This document shows, piece after piece, positions 12,601 through 30,300 of a DNA stretch of 64,000 nucleotides. Where the stretch lies: positions 20,026,001 through 20,090,000 of the forward strand of contig JAUJPP010000012.1 of NCBI GenBank assembly GCA_030562195.1. Direction: 5' to 3'. This DNA comes from Nipponacmea schrenckii. Taxonomy: Eukaryota > Mollusca > Gastropoda > Lottiidae. The notes beneath the pieces were generated by a model. It had not been told where the DNA came from. It searched no databases and saw only the letters and a list, made by a program, of their open reading frames with translations. Position 1 is the stretch's first letter; every line of letters begins with the position of its first letter. The position numbers and the translations under genes were made by a program.

Positions 12601-13987
12601 CCGGACATTTTTTTAACGGTGTTTAGGTGATTTGCTACACTAAGTACTAGTCAACTAGTTCCCAACTGTAAAATGTAATCCAATGTTTTGTTGATGACCA
12701 GACAATGTTACAATACTATTCAACTAGTATCCAACTGTAAAATGTATTTCAATGCATGAATGATTAGTTATATTCATCATAATTGGGACTTAAACTTTCT
12801 GAACATACTGTCATACATCACAATAACAAAATAATCTGATCTTCAAATATTTACAGTGTGCACATTGAATATCCTTCATGAGTTGGAAATAGAAATTGTC
12901 CTTATTGCACACTGAAAGGAGTCACCTGACATATCCTGACTTTATTTGTGATTGATTGAAATAGGAATGGACACAAAATGCTACACTAACAGAAAAGCTA
13001 AGTGATGAAAAGTTATAAAAAACAGACCAAGGGATTGGGTAACTCATGTGTAAGTCAAGTAACCAGACACCCAACTTCAAGTCAACCTGTATCCATGGCA
13101 ACAATATTTTTCAAAGGAAGAAATTTTCACAACATTTATTCGGCAAATATTGCACACATTAAATTATATTCTCCACTCACAAAAATAATCGCAAAATAAA
13201 GTCATATTTTGTTGGACAAAAATTTGCTAACTTTTAACTACAAATATGAAAAATATAATGCAGCATTATCAAATACATAGTCTGGGATTTTCAGTTTTTA
13301 TATTTGTTGTACAAAGTCAATTTAATTTTTAAATACAAATAAAAATTGAAATCAGGGACCTTGAAGATTTTTTGGGTTTTTTTTTTGCAATATTGTAAAT
13401 ACATGTAACCTGAAATATACATCCAATTGCCCTAAATTAAAATAATGCATTAACTTCTTAGTTTTTGGAGAAGGAGTCTTTAACCATCAGTTCAAGTAGA
13501 TAAAAAAAACTTGAAATATTCGCTGTATTTGCTAACAATTTGGAGATACAGTCCTATTCCATCCTCATACAACTGTACAGATTAAAGATTTCTGAAATTT
13601 CTATTTCACTTAAAACTGCTTATCAAATGTTGCATCTTTGGCGTTCACAGTCGACTGTAGACTGTCTACATAAGTTTAATGCTAATTGTTATGAGACATC
13701 AGAAAATGATAAACTAATGTGGTAAAATGCTACAATTTATATAAAATACATAATAACCAAACATGCATTCACACAGCTTACCATCAAAACTAGCATTATA
13801 TAAATAATACCATTGAAATCATTGATATATAGCATCAGGCTTTAAAGTGACATGTAGTAAAGCTTCTGTTAGATAAAGTTTTGGACTTTGGACCCAATAT
13901 CTGGGTATATTTCTCTAACTGAATCTACTATAATTTATATATTATAATTTAAAAGTGTGATTTTATCAACTAAAGTACAGAGAAATG
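9649..13987. other. RASA 3' UTR and intergenic DNA before MOSPD1
   Basis: The two genes converge here: RASA ends at 9648 (+) and MOSPD1 ends at 13988 (-). A possible RASA poly(A) signal AATAAA lies at 10140-10145. The region holds a full MITE (10911-11250) and a decayed relative of it (about 12040-12230, sharing GGGATTCTGTCGTATAG and GACACCAGG). I see no supportable gene; the short open frames have low-complexity AT-rich products and no homology I recognise. Confidence 0.6.
10911..11250. mobile_element. Full-length MITE, best reference copy of the AAAGGGATAATAGG family
   Basis: The terminal inverted repeats are about 38 bp. The left end is TTAAAGGGATAATAGGTCTT and continues AGAATGAACATAAAATTT; the right end mirrors it to TATTATCCCTTTAA. 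A TTAA at each end suggests a TTAA target-site duplication, as with piggyBac-like transposases, but this is inference. The 340-bp body is non-coding and holds an inner inverted repeat (AACGCTTAATAAATTGATTAAGC). Confidence 0.82.
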
Positions 13988-20011
<6,024 letters not shown>

Positions 20012-23000
20012 ATGGTGCCCGAAGACGAAAGTGAAGTGTTCGAAATTACAGATTTCACAACAGCTTCTGACTGGGAACGATTTATTGCCAGATTTGAGGA
20101 AATTCTTCATGAATGGAAATTGGTCAACAGGGGGTACCTCCCTCCTGTGAAAAAGGGTGACTTTGCGTCCTGTAACTGGGATGAAAAATGTGATGAATTG
20201 CAATTTGCTGATTTCAAATTCAAAGTGACCTATATGGTGCTGAAGTCTTTTCATGCATCGTCTAAAAATGCCAAGGAAGTGAAAGAAGATGAAAATGAGC
20301 AAGAAGATGAAGGAGAAGGAACACCTACTGTTTTCTCAGATTTGATGAACATGGAAAATGATTTTCCATTCCGTGCACATTGTTTATCTCGGTGGTATGG
20401 TCTCCAAGAATTTTTAATCATCACCCCAGCTTCCAACACTGATGCCATAGATAGTGAAAGCAGGTCCAAGTTACTTTTGAGTTCTGCTTCAGTGGCTTTG
20501 AATAACACTGGCTGCACCATTCCAGTTTATGTCCAAATTCAGCAAAGATGGAGGAAGTTATATACAGGCACTGCTATCGTTCCAGGAGCAAGTGTAGAAT
20601 TTGAAATGATTCACTTAAAGAAGACACCTCCTCAATATAATCATTTAGCAGGACTCTTGGACGTTTTTAAATCCAAACTCGGGTGTGTCTATATCTCTAT
20701 GCCTCCAGTTTCTGTGTCAGTTCGATTTACATACATTTTACAAGAATGGATTCACTGCCCTTGGCCACAAGAGCCGCCAGATTTTTCCACCATATCCGAA
20801 TGTGATGTTGGTTGTACAAACTTTGGAAACCTTCCATTTGGAGCTTGTGTAGATCCCATCAGTGAGTTGAACTTATCATGTACATGGCCTAGTTTGTCAG
20901 AGGACATGATAGTGGAAAATCATGTTTATTCTGACTTGGATCCTCTTCAAGCCCCACAATGGTCGGTGAAACTTACAATGACTGAAGATGCTCAGTGTCT
21001 GTTGGGCGAATATCTTCGAGAATTTCTGAAACTCAGTCAACATACAGAAACAACTGATGAACTTTTGGGAAATGCTTTGGATGATTCCGATAAAGACCAA
21101 GCGGATATTAGTCAGGCGTTACAACGTCTCACAGAGCCTGCAGTGGGCTATAACATCCCAACTCTCGGCCATGTTGTTTCTTCCGCTACCACCAAATTGA
21201 AAATGAAACCTGAAGAAGCACCGATACCTGGAGAAGTCTTGAATGAAATTCTTCTGTACCTTTTTCCCGATGCCAAAAAATCAGATGAGAAACCTGACGG
21301 GAAGGACCAAGATTCTGCTGAGAAGAGTGCAAGAAGTTTAAAATTGATTGAAGAACTTGGAAAGCAGCTGAAGTCATCTCCAGTTGATGGTCTTAGCCAT
21401 CGATTAGCTATTTGTTTCTGTTTAGTGAACCACAATCAAGGAGGATTGAGAGCCGTGGCTCATCTGTGGCAGGAATTTGTCCTGGAAATGAGATACCGAT
21501 GGGAAAACAATTATTACATCACTGGTGTTGAACATGGGCAACCAAACATGAAATCCAGTATCCTTCATCAAAAGCTGCAAATGCTGAACTGCTGTATCGA
21601 AAGGAAGATCAAGCGAGAGAGTCTGGGGTATGGTTATGGGAAGGATTTGGACCATAATAACCTTCCTGGTGATGATACTGATAGCTCTAAAGGCTCCAGA
21701 CCACAATCTCCAGCCTACCAGAGGAGACCTCGATCAGCCAGTCCACAGGCTTTATCTTCAGGATCTGGTGACTCTGAGAGTAAGTTTGAATATTTGTGTT
21801 CTTCTATACTATTTATGATCATCAGAGACACTGATAGCATTGATTTGCACCATTCCCATTTTCAGTTATACCGGTATGTCTATGGTTCCTGTAATACCTT
21901 TGGTTAAGCATATTATGAATTACCGGGTACTAAAGGTTTTTTTTTTACTGGATAAGCCCCTTTCTGTTGGAAGCAAAGGCTGTAACGACAAAGTAACAAA
22001 AGCATAGCCACAGGAGGTACAATTGTTAATTTGAATAAACAAAGTCTGTGTTAATGGTGTCTCATCTCTTATTTAAAACCTACTAATTTTAATGCCAATT
22101 TGAGATGGAAAATATTGAATTAACTTTGCATTAAGAGAATTTTTCTATCTTCTTGGCTTGATAGGAAGATCTAATCATGATTGTTTGAAATTTCCATGAT
22201 ATAATTTCAGATCGTAAGAGAATTGAAAGTGGTGGTAGTTCCAGTGATGATGAGTTTTTTGAGTGTGCAGAGAAGGAAGATGAAGTAGATGAGGCTAACC
22301 AGGAGGCTTTCTCAGACACGACTTCACATTCCTTCAAACCAGAGGGTCGTCTAGCGCCAATTAAAGACATGAAGCTCCTGAATTCCAGAGAGCAGATGTA
22401 TATTCCAATAACTCAAGAACCTTCTCCAATGACTGAGGACATGCTTGAGGAACATGCGGAGGTCTTGGCCAAGCTGGGATCCTCGGCTGAAGGTACCCAG
22501 CTTAGAGCCAGAATGCAGAGTGCCTGTTTACTCTCAGACATGGAGTCTTTCAAAGCAGCAAATCCTAACTGCACCTTGGAAGATTTTGTTCGATGGTACT
22601 CGCCTAGAGACTATGTCACTGAAGAAGTAGAGGACGAAAAGGGTGAAAAGGTCACCAAAGGTCAGCTGAGTTCAAGGATGAAGATTCCTGGTAACATGTG
22701 GGTCGAAGTCTGGCAAGGTGCTAAACCTATTCCAGCCCGTAGACAACGTCGATTATTTGATGATACAAAAGAAGCAGAGAAGGTTCTCCATTTTCTTGCT
22801 TCAATGAAACCAGGACAGGTTGTTCTTCACCTTATGCCGATGTTAGTTCATGCAGCCATTTTGAAAGTGATCGAAAACGAGGATCAAGATACTGAAAAGC
22901 TAAAGACTCTTCTGGACCAAGTGATAAACAAAGCTGCCAAAGTGACCAGAAGTCCTGTTTTGGACACGAGAAAATATGAAGATTTGGTACGCTTAATCGA

Positions 23001-23433
23001 GCTGTCAGAAACAGTGATCGCAAGGGCTAAATCATTAAAGACTAAGTTCACCATTGATTTACTTGATATGCCTACTGCTGACGAAGAACTTGAAACTTTT
23101 GTGAACAGTCTGTTGAAACAGCCGGAAGTAATGGTCAGAGGTGGTCCTTGTGGACCTGCTGGATCCATCATTCATAAACTCTTCACTGCTGCACAGCGAG
23201 CGTCGCACATGCTACTGGATGATGAGGAAGGGGACATAAATCTTGAGGATCTTCAGAAACCAACAAGCTCCGTGCCAGATTTTCCTCCTCCCTCAGCTAG
23301 AGAGTATATATTACGCGCAATGGTTCCACGCCCCGCCCCATATTCAAGAGTCTTGCCTCAGAAAATGTACTGTGTCTTAGTAGATGACTTTAGATTAGCA
23401 GGTGCTTTTTCTAGTGACACAACATTTCAGTGA
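20012..23433 (+). CDS. RAB3GAP1: Rab3 GTPase-activating protein catalytic subunit
   Basis: Two exons, 20012-21779 and 22211-23433, join in frame (phase 1) into 996 residues; human is 981. The N-terminus (ESEVFEITDFTTASDWERF) and the C-terminus (REYILRAMVPRPAPYSRVLP, then FRLAGAFSSDT) both match the family, so it is full length. The C-terminal catalytic half contains RARMQSACLLSDMESFKAAN and PIPARRQRRLFDD (about residues 762-775), the region that holds the catalytic arginine in the human protein. With RAB3GAP2 the protein accelerates GTP hydrolysis by Rab3 and acts as exchange factor for Rab18 at the ER. An acidic Ser-rich stretch (about 600-640) spans the intron. A single intron is unusual, because the vertebrate gene has many. 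Confidence 0.96.
21822..21905 (+). repeat. MITE fragment inside the only RAB3GAP1 intron
   Basis: The text GAGACACTGATAGCATTGATTTGCACCATTCCCATTTTCAG and the following 40 bases match the inner part of the ACTGATAGCATCAATTTGCA fold-back family (36640-36720, 46660-46730). The rest of the 431-bp intron (21780-22210) shows no further family match. Confidence 0.65.
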
Positions 23434-23904
23434 TATTTAAACACTCATTGTTTAAGACACGTTTTAAACTTCTGCTTCCTGTGGAAAGTGCAATTAGATT
23501 TGAAGTTCCTGGCCTGCACCTTTGTGGCATTGGCACAATTAATTCCAGATACTTTAAGTACAGCAATCTTTTCCTTTATATTGGATTCGCTGTTTGGTAA
23601 TGTATCTAGTAAGGTGTTTTGATAAGGGACTTGTTTTCAAGTAAGATTTTAAGTTCCTGATTTGCTGAAAACTCTGCACATTCAAACCAACCCTAAAACC
23701 TTCATTATTTAGCATATCGATCAACAGGGTTAATTATACATATAGAGAGTCTCATACGAACCTTTCTGAGTGGTGATATTTTTTATATCAAGAAAGACGA
23801 GTTTGATATTTCATTTTATCACCCGATATTACTGTTAGTTAATTAGAAAATAAATAATAATGCAATATTTTAAGCGTTATCTACTAGGGGATATAGTACA
23901 GTAG

Positions 23905-24185
23905 AGAAAGCTTTTTATAAATATATCTATCATACAAGTGATATCTACTGTAGAATACCTTATTGGGTGATAAATTTCATTATCATAGAAGTGATATCTA
24001 CTGTAGAATACCTTATTGGGTGATAAATATATCTATCATACAAGTGATATCTACTGTAGAATACCTTATTGGGTGATAAATATATCTATCATACAAGTGA
24101 TATCTACTGTAGAATACCTTATTGGGTGATAAATTTAATTATCATACAAGTGATATCTACTGTAGAATACCTTATTTGGTGATAA
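23905..24185. repeat. Tandem repeat, 52-bp unit, five copies
   Basis: The unit is ATCATACAAGTGATATCTAC followed by TGTAGAATACCTTATTGGGTGATAAAT and a variable TAT/TTA junction. Copies are nearly identical, so the array is young. It lies just after the likely RAB3GAP1 polyadenylation site. Confidence 0.92.
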
Positions 24186-24696
24186 AATATGTGAAAGTTG
24201 ACTAGTTTGGTAAGAATTGTATATATTTCATCTATATTATTAAACCCTTCCTAAATGCCATCACAGAGATGCTTATATGCCCAGTTTTCTTAATTCATTT
24301 TGCATTTCTTTAATATCTATGTGTAACATACAGGGTTAATATTTTTGTGCATGTTGAAATGCAATCGCTCTGAGAGAAACCGGGTTAATTTCCATTTATT
24401 CAAATTATATTGTTTTTGGCGTAGAGTGGGGAAAAGAATCACAATCATGTGAATTTGAGCTATGTAGTGGTTAGAGCTTACTTTGGACAGCACAGCCATT
24501 TTAGTCTGATGAAGACTGAAGTAGAGTCGAGATCACAATGCTCTATTTTAAGTAATATAATACCCTACAAAGGTCTGTTCTGACATACAAACGCCATTCA
24601 GGGTACAATGACAGAAATTCAGCCACGACAGAGTTATTTGTTTTTGGATCAGATGTTAATTTATTGTTAAATTTTGAATAAAATCATAAAATACCA

Positions 24697-24990
24697 TATT
24701 CTTTCATTGGAGTTTTACATTCTACTCTTCTGCACCTTATGGGCTGATGAAGAAGGGCATTGCCATGCAGTGTGCAATAAGGAAAATTTGCAATTTCCAA
24801 CTGTCAAGGGATCTAACACAGTCTGTTTATTGTCCCATCTGAACAATTAGACACTTTTTCCATGTCAGTCCTTCCGACCTGCATCACTGACAAGTGGAAA
24901 CTGGGCTGAAAAATGCGAAAGTTCATCTCAACCTTAGCTGCGATTAACCCTGGACCCTCAAGCTTATAACTCAGAGCCACTGGGGCTTCC
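24697..24990 (-). mobile_element. tRNA-derived SINE, copy C
   Basis: On the minus strand it reads from a tRNA-like head at about 24990 (CCCCAGTGGCTCTGAGTTAT, then GAGGGTCCAGGGTTAATC as B-box) through the shared body (CATGGAAAAAGTGTCTAATTG) to the tail CCATAAGGTGCAGAAGAGTA at about 24740. This is a nearly complete copy. Confidence 0.75.
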
Positions 24991-25589
24991 TGCTTCATCA
25001 ATGAAAACAACACTTAGTCCATATTTTATTGTGAATAGTGATAATGAGTCCAGTAGATTATATACAATAAAAAATATAGGTTTTAAAATTGATTTTTAAT
25101 AAGCAAAAACAGCATTTTTCATTTTACAGGGCCAACTATTCCCGTTTAATAAAAACAGCCTGGGTCAGAATTATTTAAGCTTAAGGTTGTTTTCTGTAGC
25201 CACTTACACAAAATCTTAGATGGAATCCAAAGTTGCAAGATAAAGCCGAACGAGAATCAACCAACCTAACCAACCAGGTGTATGGAATAAGACTTTGGGT
25301 TAAGCTTTCTTAAAATTAGGATAAAAATTGTAAAAACCGAATTCCAAAATAAACCTAAATATTAGCACTGAATCTAACTTAAAATTGGGTCTAAAACTAA
25401 AACTAAGTTGCACACAATAATTTTATAGAGATACAGTAGGTTTTAAATAGTTACTTTACCAACTTGTTTTCCTTACCATTTTTCAAAATAAAAATCTTGA
25501 CTTCTGGCTTGTCTACAATTCATTATAACACAGGTTATCTCCAAATCATTAACATACTTCCAAAGCCAAATTATTCATAAGACAATTAC

Positions 25590-26265
25590 TTTCACATGCA
25601 AGTATTTATTTTATTGTATATGAACAGCAAGCCAGTTTTTTGTTCTAAAAAGTGGTAGTCTGTTTAGTTTAAAAAAATGAATCAGAACTCTTAATCTAAA
25701 ATAGTAACACTTATCATTCTAGCATATCAAAGGTATCCATTTATTTATTCTATTGTATATGAACAGCAAGCCAGATTATGTTCTGAAAAGTGAAAGAGAC
25801 TCCACTAATTATAGAATTATTTAGATCTTTAATTTAAAAAAGTAAATCTTATTTAAAATATACTGGCATGCATTTATTTATTTGATTGTACATGAACTAC
25901 ACGCCAGATTTTGTTTTGGAAAGTGATAGAGACTCCACATGTTTGTTTCATTAAGAAAATTAGCAAGGCTTGTTTAAAATATCATACTAGCATTTATTTA
26001 TTTATTGTACATGAACTACATGCCAGATTTTGTTTTTAAAAGTGATAGAGACTCAACACGTTTGTTTCATGAAGAAAATCAGCAAGGCTTATTTAAAATA
26101 TCATACTAGCTTATCACAGGCATGCATTTACTTATTTGATTGTATATGAACTACATGCCAGATTTTGTTTTTAAAAGTGATAGAGACTCAACATGTTTGT
26201 TGCATTAAGAAAATCAGCAATGCTTGTTTAAAATATCATACTAGCATATCACAGGCTGTAGACTA
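25590..26265. repeat. Tandem repeat, about 120-bp unit, five to six copies
   Basis: Each copy contains a CATTTATTTATT stretch, TGTATATGAAC(T)ACATGCCAG, GATTTTGTTTTTAAAAGTGA, GAGACTC and AAAATCAGCAAGGCTTG, then TATCATACTAGCATATCACAGG. The copies grow more alike to the right. The ATTTATTTATT core lies in the presumed 3' flank of ODF2. Confidence 0.85.
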
Positions 26266-27089
26266 AACATAAATATATATATATACATAACAAAACAATA
26301 AATAGAAATATACACAATGGTGGAATATGGTGACTCCATCAAGACAAGTAAAAAATGCTGATAATTTGATACGGAAAGCCTCAATCAAGACATATAATCA
26401 AATATATATAATGTATGCGCATCTATTTTCATTCAAAACATAAACACAAGAGCAGGCTATTTTAAATGGAGGTAGATCAAGTAGTAATTAGTGCTATATA
26501 AACTAGACTTATATTGAGTTCATAATGATATATGCTACCTTACTCGAAATGGACTGTTCTGTATATATTTTGAATCGAACAAGATGTGCCATAACATATG
26601 TATATACCCCGTGATTAATAAAACTTGTGGCTTAAGCATATAAATGTAAAAAAAGAGCCTTCTGCCCCTGTCTCTATCTTTAACCATCAGTGATTTGAAT
26701 TTCGGATTCTAAATGCGAAAATTTTATCGAAAAATTAGAAACTGCCATGAAAAATTAGTCCAATATCCAAGTTTGAAAACAATTGCCAATGCTAATGAAA
26801 GAAATATGATCGGTTTGCAACTCTGCATGCAGCCAATAAATACATTAGCAATATGAAAATGTGTCTGGATATTCTAAGCTATGGCTTTACAACAATTTAA
26901 GGACTTTTGATAATTCTATCAAATAACTCAACCAAATGTCTTTGAAATATCTTATAAAATTCATTTAAAAGTGTCCTTCAGATAAAAATTTAAAAACCAT
27001 TTAAAAAAGTCTGCCATAAAAATGAGTACATGATTAAAAAAATGAGACAATATTACATTTGGAAGGAATTATCTCTGATCATTGAGAGA

Positions 27090-27392
27090 TCACGATATTG
27101 TGATAATGTGATCGTGATATTATGATAAGGTCACAATATTGTGATCAAATGGTAACGATAACTTAATAAATAATCACAATATGGTGAATATTGTGATCAC
27201 TTAGACAAAATATTTTAATATGTCATAAGTGAAAATAATGTCACAATATCGTGATCACTAAGACACAAAATCGTGATCACTATGTCACAATATAGTAAAT
27301 ATTATCTCACAATATCATGATCACTATGTCACAGTATTGTGATCACTAAGACACAAAATCATGATCATTGTATACTAAAACCTATATAGTGA
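27090..27392. repeat. Palindrome-rich array (TCACAATATNGTGATCA) abutting the ODF2 stop codon
   Basis: About ten short units each combine TCACAATAT(C/T)(G/A)TGATCA with AAGACACAAAATCGTGATCA. Many units are self-complementary, so the RNA could form successive hairpins. The array ends two bases before the ODF2 stop (27393-27395), so it would be the first part of the ODF2 3' UTR. Confidence 0.85.
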
Positions 27393-30300
27393 TCACAGCG
27401 CCATAGGTGAGGTAGGTGGAAGTCCAATAGCTGTATCGCCAAACACATTGGCGTAGGAATTCTTGAGAAAATGGACGTAATTCTGCATGCTTCTGTTGGT
27501 GCTGTGGCATTGTTCTAATCTGTCTTTTAAATCATACAATCTTGAATTGAATTTGCGCTCATTCTGAAACAGAAAAGGGAGATAATCTTTGGGATTCAAA
27601 CAAGCAAAAAGTTGAATTTGAAATTTCAAAACAATTCAGACACTGAACTCTTATCAAATTCATCATTTCTTTGAAATTAAACATATTATAACTTATAAGC
27701 AAGGACAATAACTCTTTATTCAGTAGTTGCAAAACTCTCTAATTCGAACACGGCCCTCCCAATTTCATTTACTTCAAATGAAACAGACATTCCAATCAAA
27801 TGCTAGTCAAAATCTAGAAAAGATCACTGCGAAAAGGACCAGTGGGTAGAAAGGATCCTTTATTGTGAATCTTGTTGTTACTCTTGTAAAAATCAATGCA
27901 GAGGTTTGACCGAGGACCAGCTGGTAGAAAGGATCATTAGCTGTGAATCAAAAATGTTAGTGTCATAAAATATTGTTCTTTGATTCTTTCTTACCTCCTC
28001 TTTTTCCCGTTTAATTCTAGCTATCTCCGTACGTAGTTGACTCAGTTGGGATTCTAAATCAACTATTCTAGATTGATACGTTCTCTCCTGAAATTAAATA
28101 GCGGTGGTCAGCCATTTTTTATCTTAAACAGCCATGTCCCTAGGGTGGGGTTGAGGCCCCAGCAAGTCAGAATTAAGCCCCAGCATGCCATTTTCAGTTC
28201 AACAGAGATTGATAAAATTGTAGTGAATTTGTACAAAACCAAAACTATAAACCCTGTGAAAAGTTATAAATAAGTTCTCTTGGTTTCTTACTTTCTAATT
28301 CCCATGGGGGAGGGGGAGGCGTTTTTTTGATGGATAGCCCAAGGTGGAATAGTAACCCAGGTGATTTGATCTTTTTTGCACCTTAATGGACTTATGAGGA
28401 CAGATAAACGCCATGCAGTGTGAATGAGGGAAATCTATTTATATTAGTTTAAAACTTTCTTTTTATTTTATAGAGCGCTTGTTCTATGTCAGCTATCTGA
28501 CCTGGGTAAAGTTTTAAAAAGTTTATTATAAGCTTGTGAAGTTCATAAAAATTTACCTTAGAATTAAATCTATCTTTAAACTCTTCAGTTTGACGTCTGT
28601 TGTCAGCTAGAGCGTTTTCTAATTGTCGTGTTAAACTGGCATTTTCTCGCGATTTTTCTTCCAGTCTTATCTATAATACAATGTCAAAATAAATAACTAA
28701 AACAAAATTCAGAGCAGAAATGGATTAGATGGGTTTGTACATCCTTACTGGTCTGCATATTAAAATGATGAAGATTTGACAAGATGGCAGCAAATGCCAT
28801 TTTCAACTTGCTTTTTCTGATCTGCATCATTGATAGATGGAAATTAGTTTCAATGAAATGAATTGAGTTTTACATCCTTCTCTTCTTTAACTAATGGATT
28901 GTGGTAGAAACAAGTTGAAAAATAAAATAAATGGGCAGCCATTGAACAACTGACATCTAAGTTAGTATGCAAGTTTGTCTAGGACCAGTTCCAGCAAAAA
29001 AAGGAACTAACAAAAAACCAACCTGATTTTGATGTATAGTTTCTTCTCTCTTTGCCACATTGGACATCAGATCTCTAATCTGTTCTTCAGAATCTCGGAA
29101 TTTCCTACAAAATGAAATGAATGGAGTTTTACGTCCTACTCTTCTGTACCTAATGGGTTAATGAACACAGGAAATTTTGCGAGGACTTTAGGCTATTATT
29201 ATTGCTTTTTCCAACTGTTGAGGGATCTTTAAGGTACAAGGGGCCTCAGGACAAGTAGTGGGGCTCAAATGTTACTCGCCAGGGCCAGTAAACTGTGTGC
29301 TTTCAACCTCTGTGACCTACCTCTCTAACGTGTCCAATCTGCTATGTAGTGTTCTATTTTCATCTTCTGTTTCATGAAGTTTAGATTTAATATTATTCTG
29401 ATTACCATTGGTATGCTCCACCTAAAAAATAAAAATGAAATTTAACGAGACCGTTAAAAGGTTTTCTTAATTTCAATTTGTTTATCCATGTAAAAGTCTA
29501 ATGCACATGGAGCCTTGATTGAAAATTCCCTCCAACTGATGAAATGCCTTTCCTATCTCAGCCCTCAGAACTGCCTCACTGACTGTAGGGCTGTAAGAGA
29601 GAAATAAAAGGTTTCATATCCGAAACGCACCAATATCAAGGACACAAACAAACAAACCTTAGAAGAGAGTTCACTAATAATTTTGGTGTTCTCAGAGTTT
29701 TTAATTTCGTACATCAGTAATCGTTCATTGGCCTCTTGTAGCTTGGCCTCCGTAGATCGTAACAACTCAGGCAAGGGATCTAACTCTTTAAGACGTTGAT
29801 GTAGTCTGGCTTTTACCTGGAAGTAAAAAAGTGCCTCTAGTATTCCTTATTTATCATAGACAAGATATTATACTTTAAAAGGATTCAAAAGGGGTTTTCT
29901 GGTGTTTTGTAGTTTTCAAATAATGGAATAATCTTATCAAGATTTTCTGGAATTCCAAGAAATACTGATATTCGACATAAAGTGTCAAGATTGGGGGTGT
30001 AGCTTTGGACAGAATGGAAGTATAAAGAATGGGGTGTGGTTAAGACAGAATGAAGTGTGAAAAATGAGGGGGTGTGGTTTGGACAGAATGGAAGTATGAG
30101 AAATGGGGGTGTGGTTTGAACAGAATGGAAGTATGACAAAGGGGATGTGGTTAAGACAGAATTGAAGTATGAGAAATGGGGGTGTGGTTTGGACAGAATG
30201 GAAGTATGAGAAATGGGGGTGTGGCTTAGACAGAATGGAAGTATGACAAAGGGAATGTGGTTAAGACAGAATGGAAGTATGAGAAATGGGGGTATGGCTT

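Larger units (their letters stand above)
23434..27392. other. Convergent 3' flanks of RAB3GAP1 and ODF2
   Basis: No gene is seen. A candidate RAB3GAP1 poly(A) signal is AATAAA at 23849-23854. The stretch contains a 52-bp tandem array (23905-24185), SINE copy C, a roughly 120-bp tandem array (25590-26265) and the GTGATCA palindrome array that runs up to the ODF2 stop codon. The rest is AT-rich unique sequence. Confidence 0.65.
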
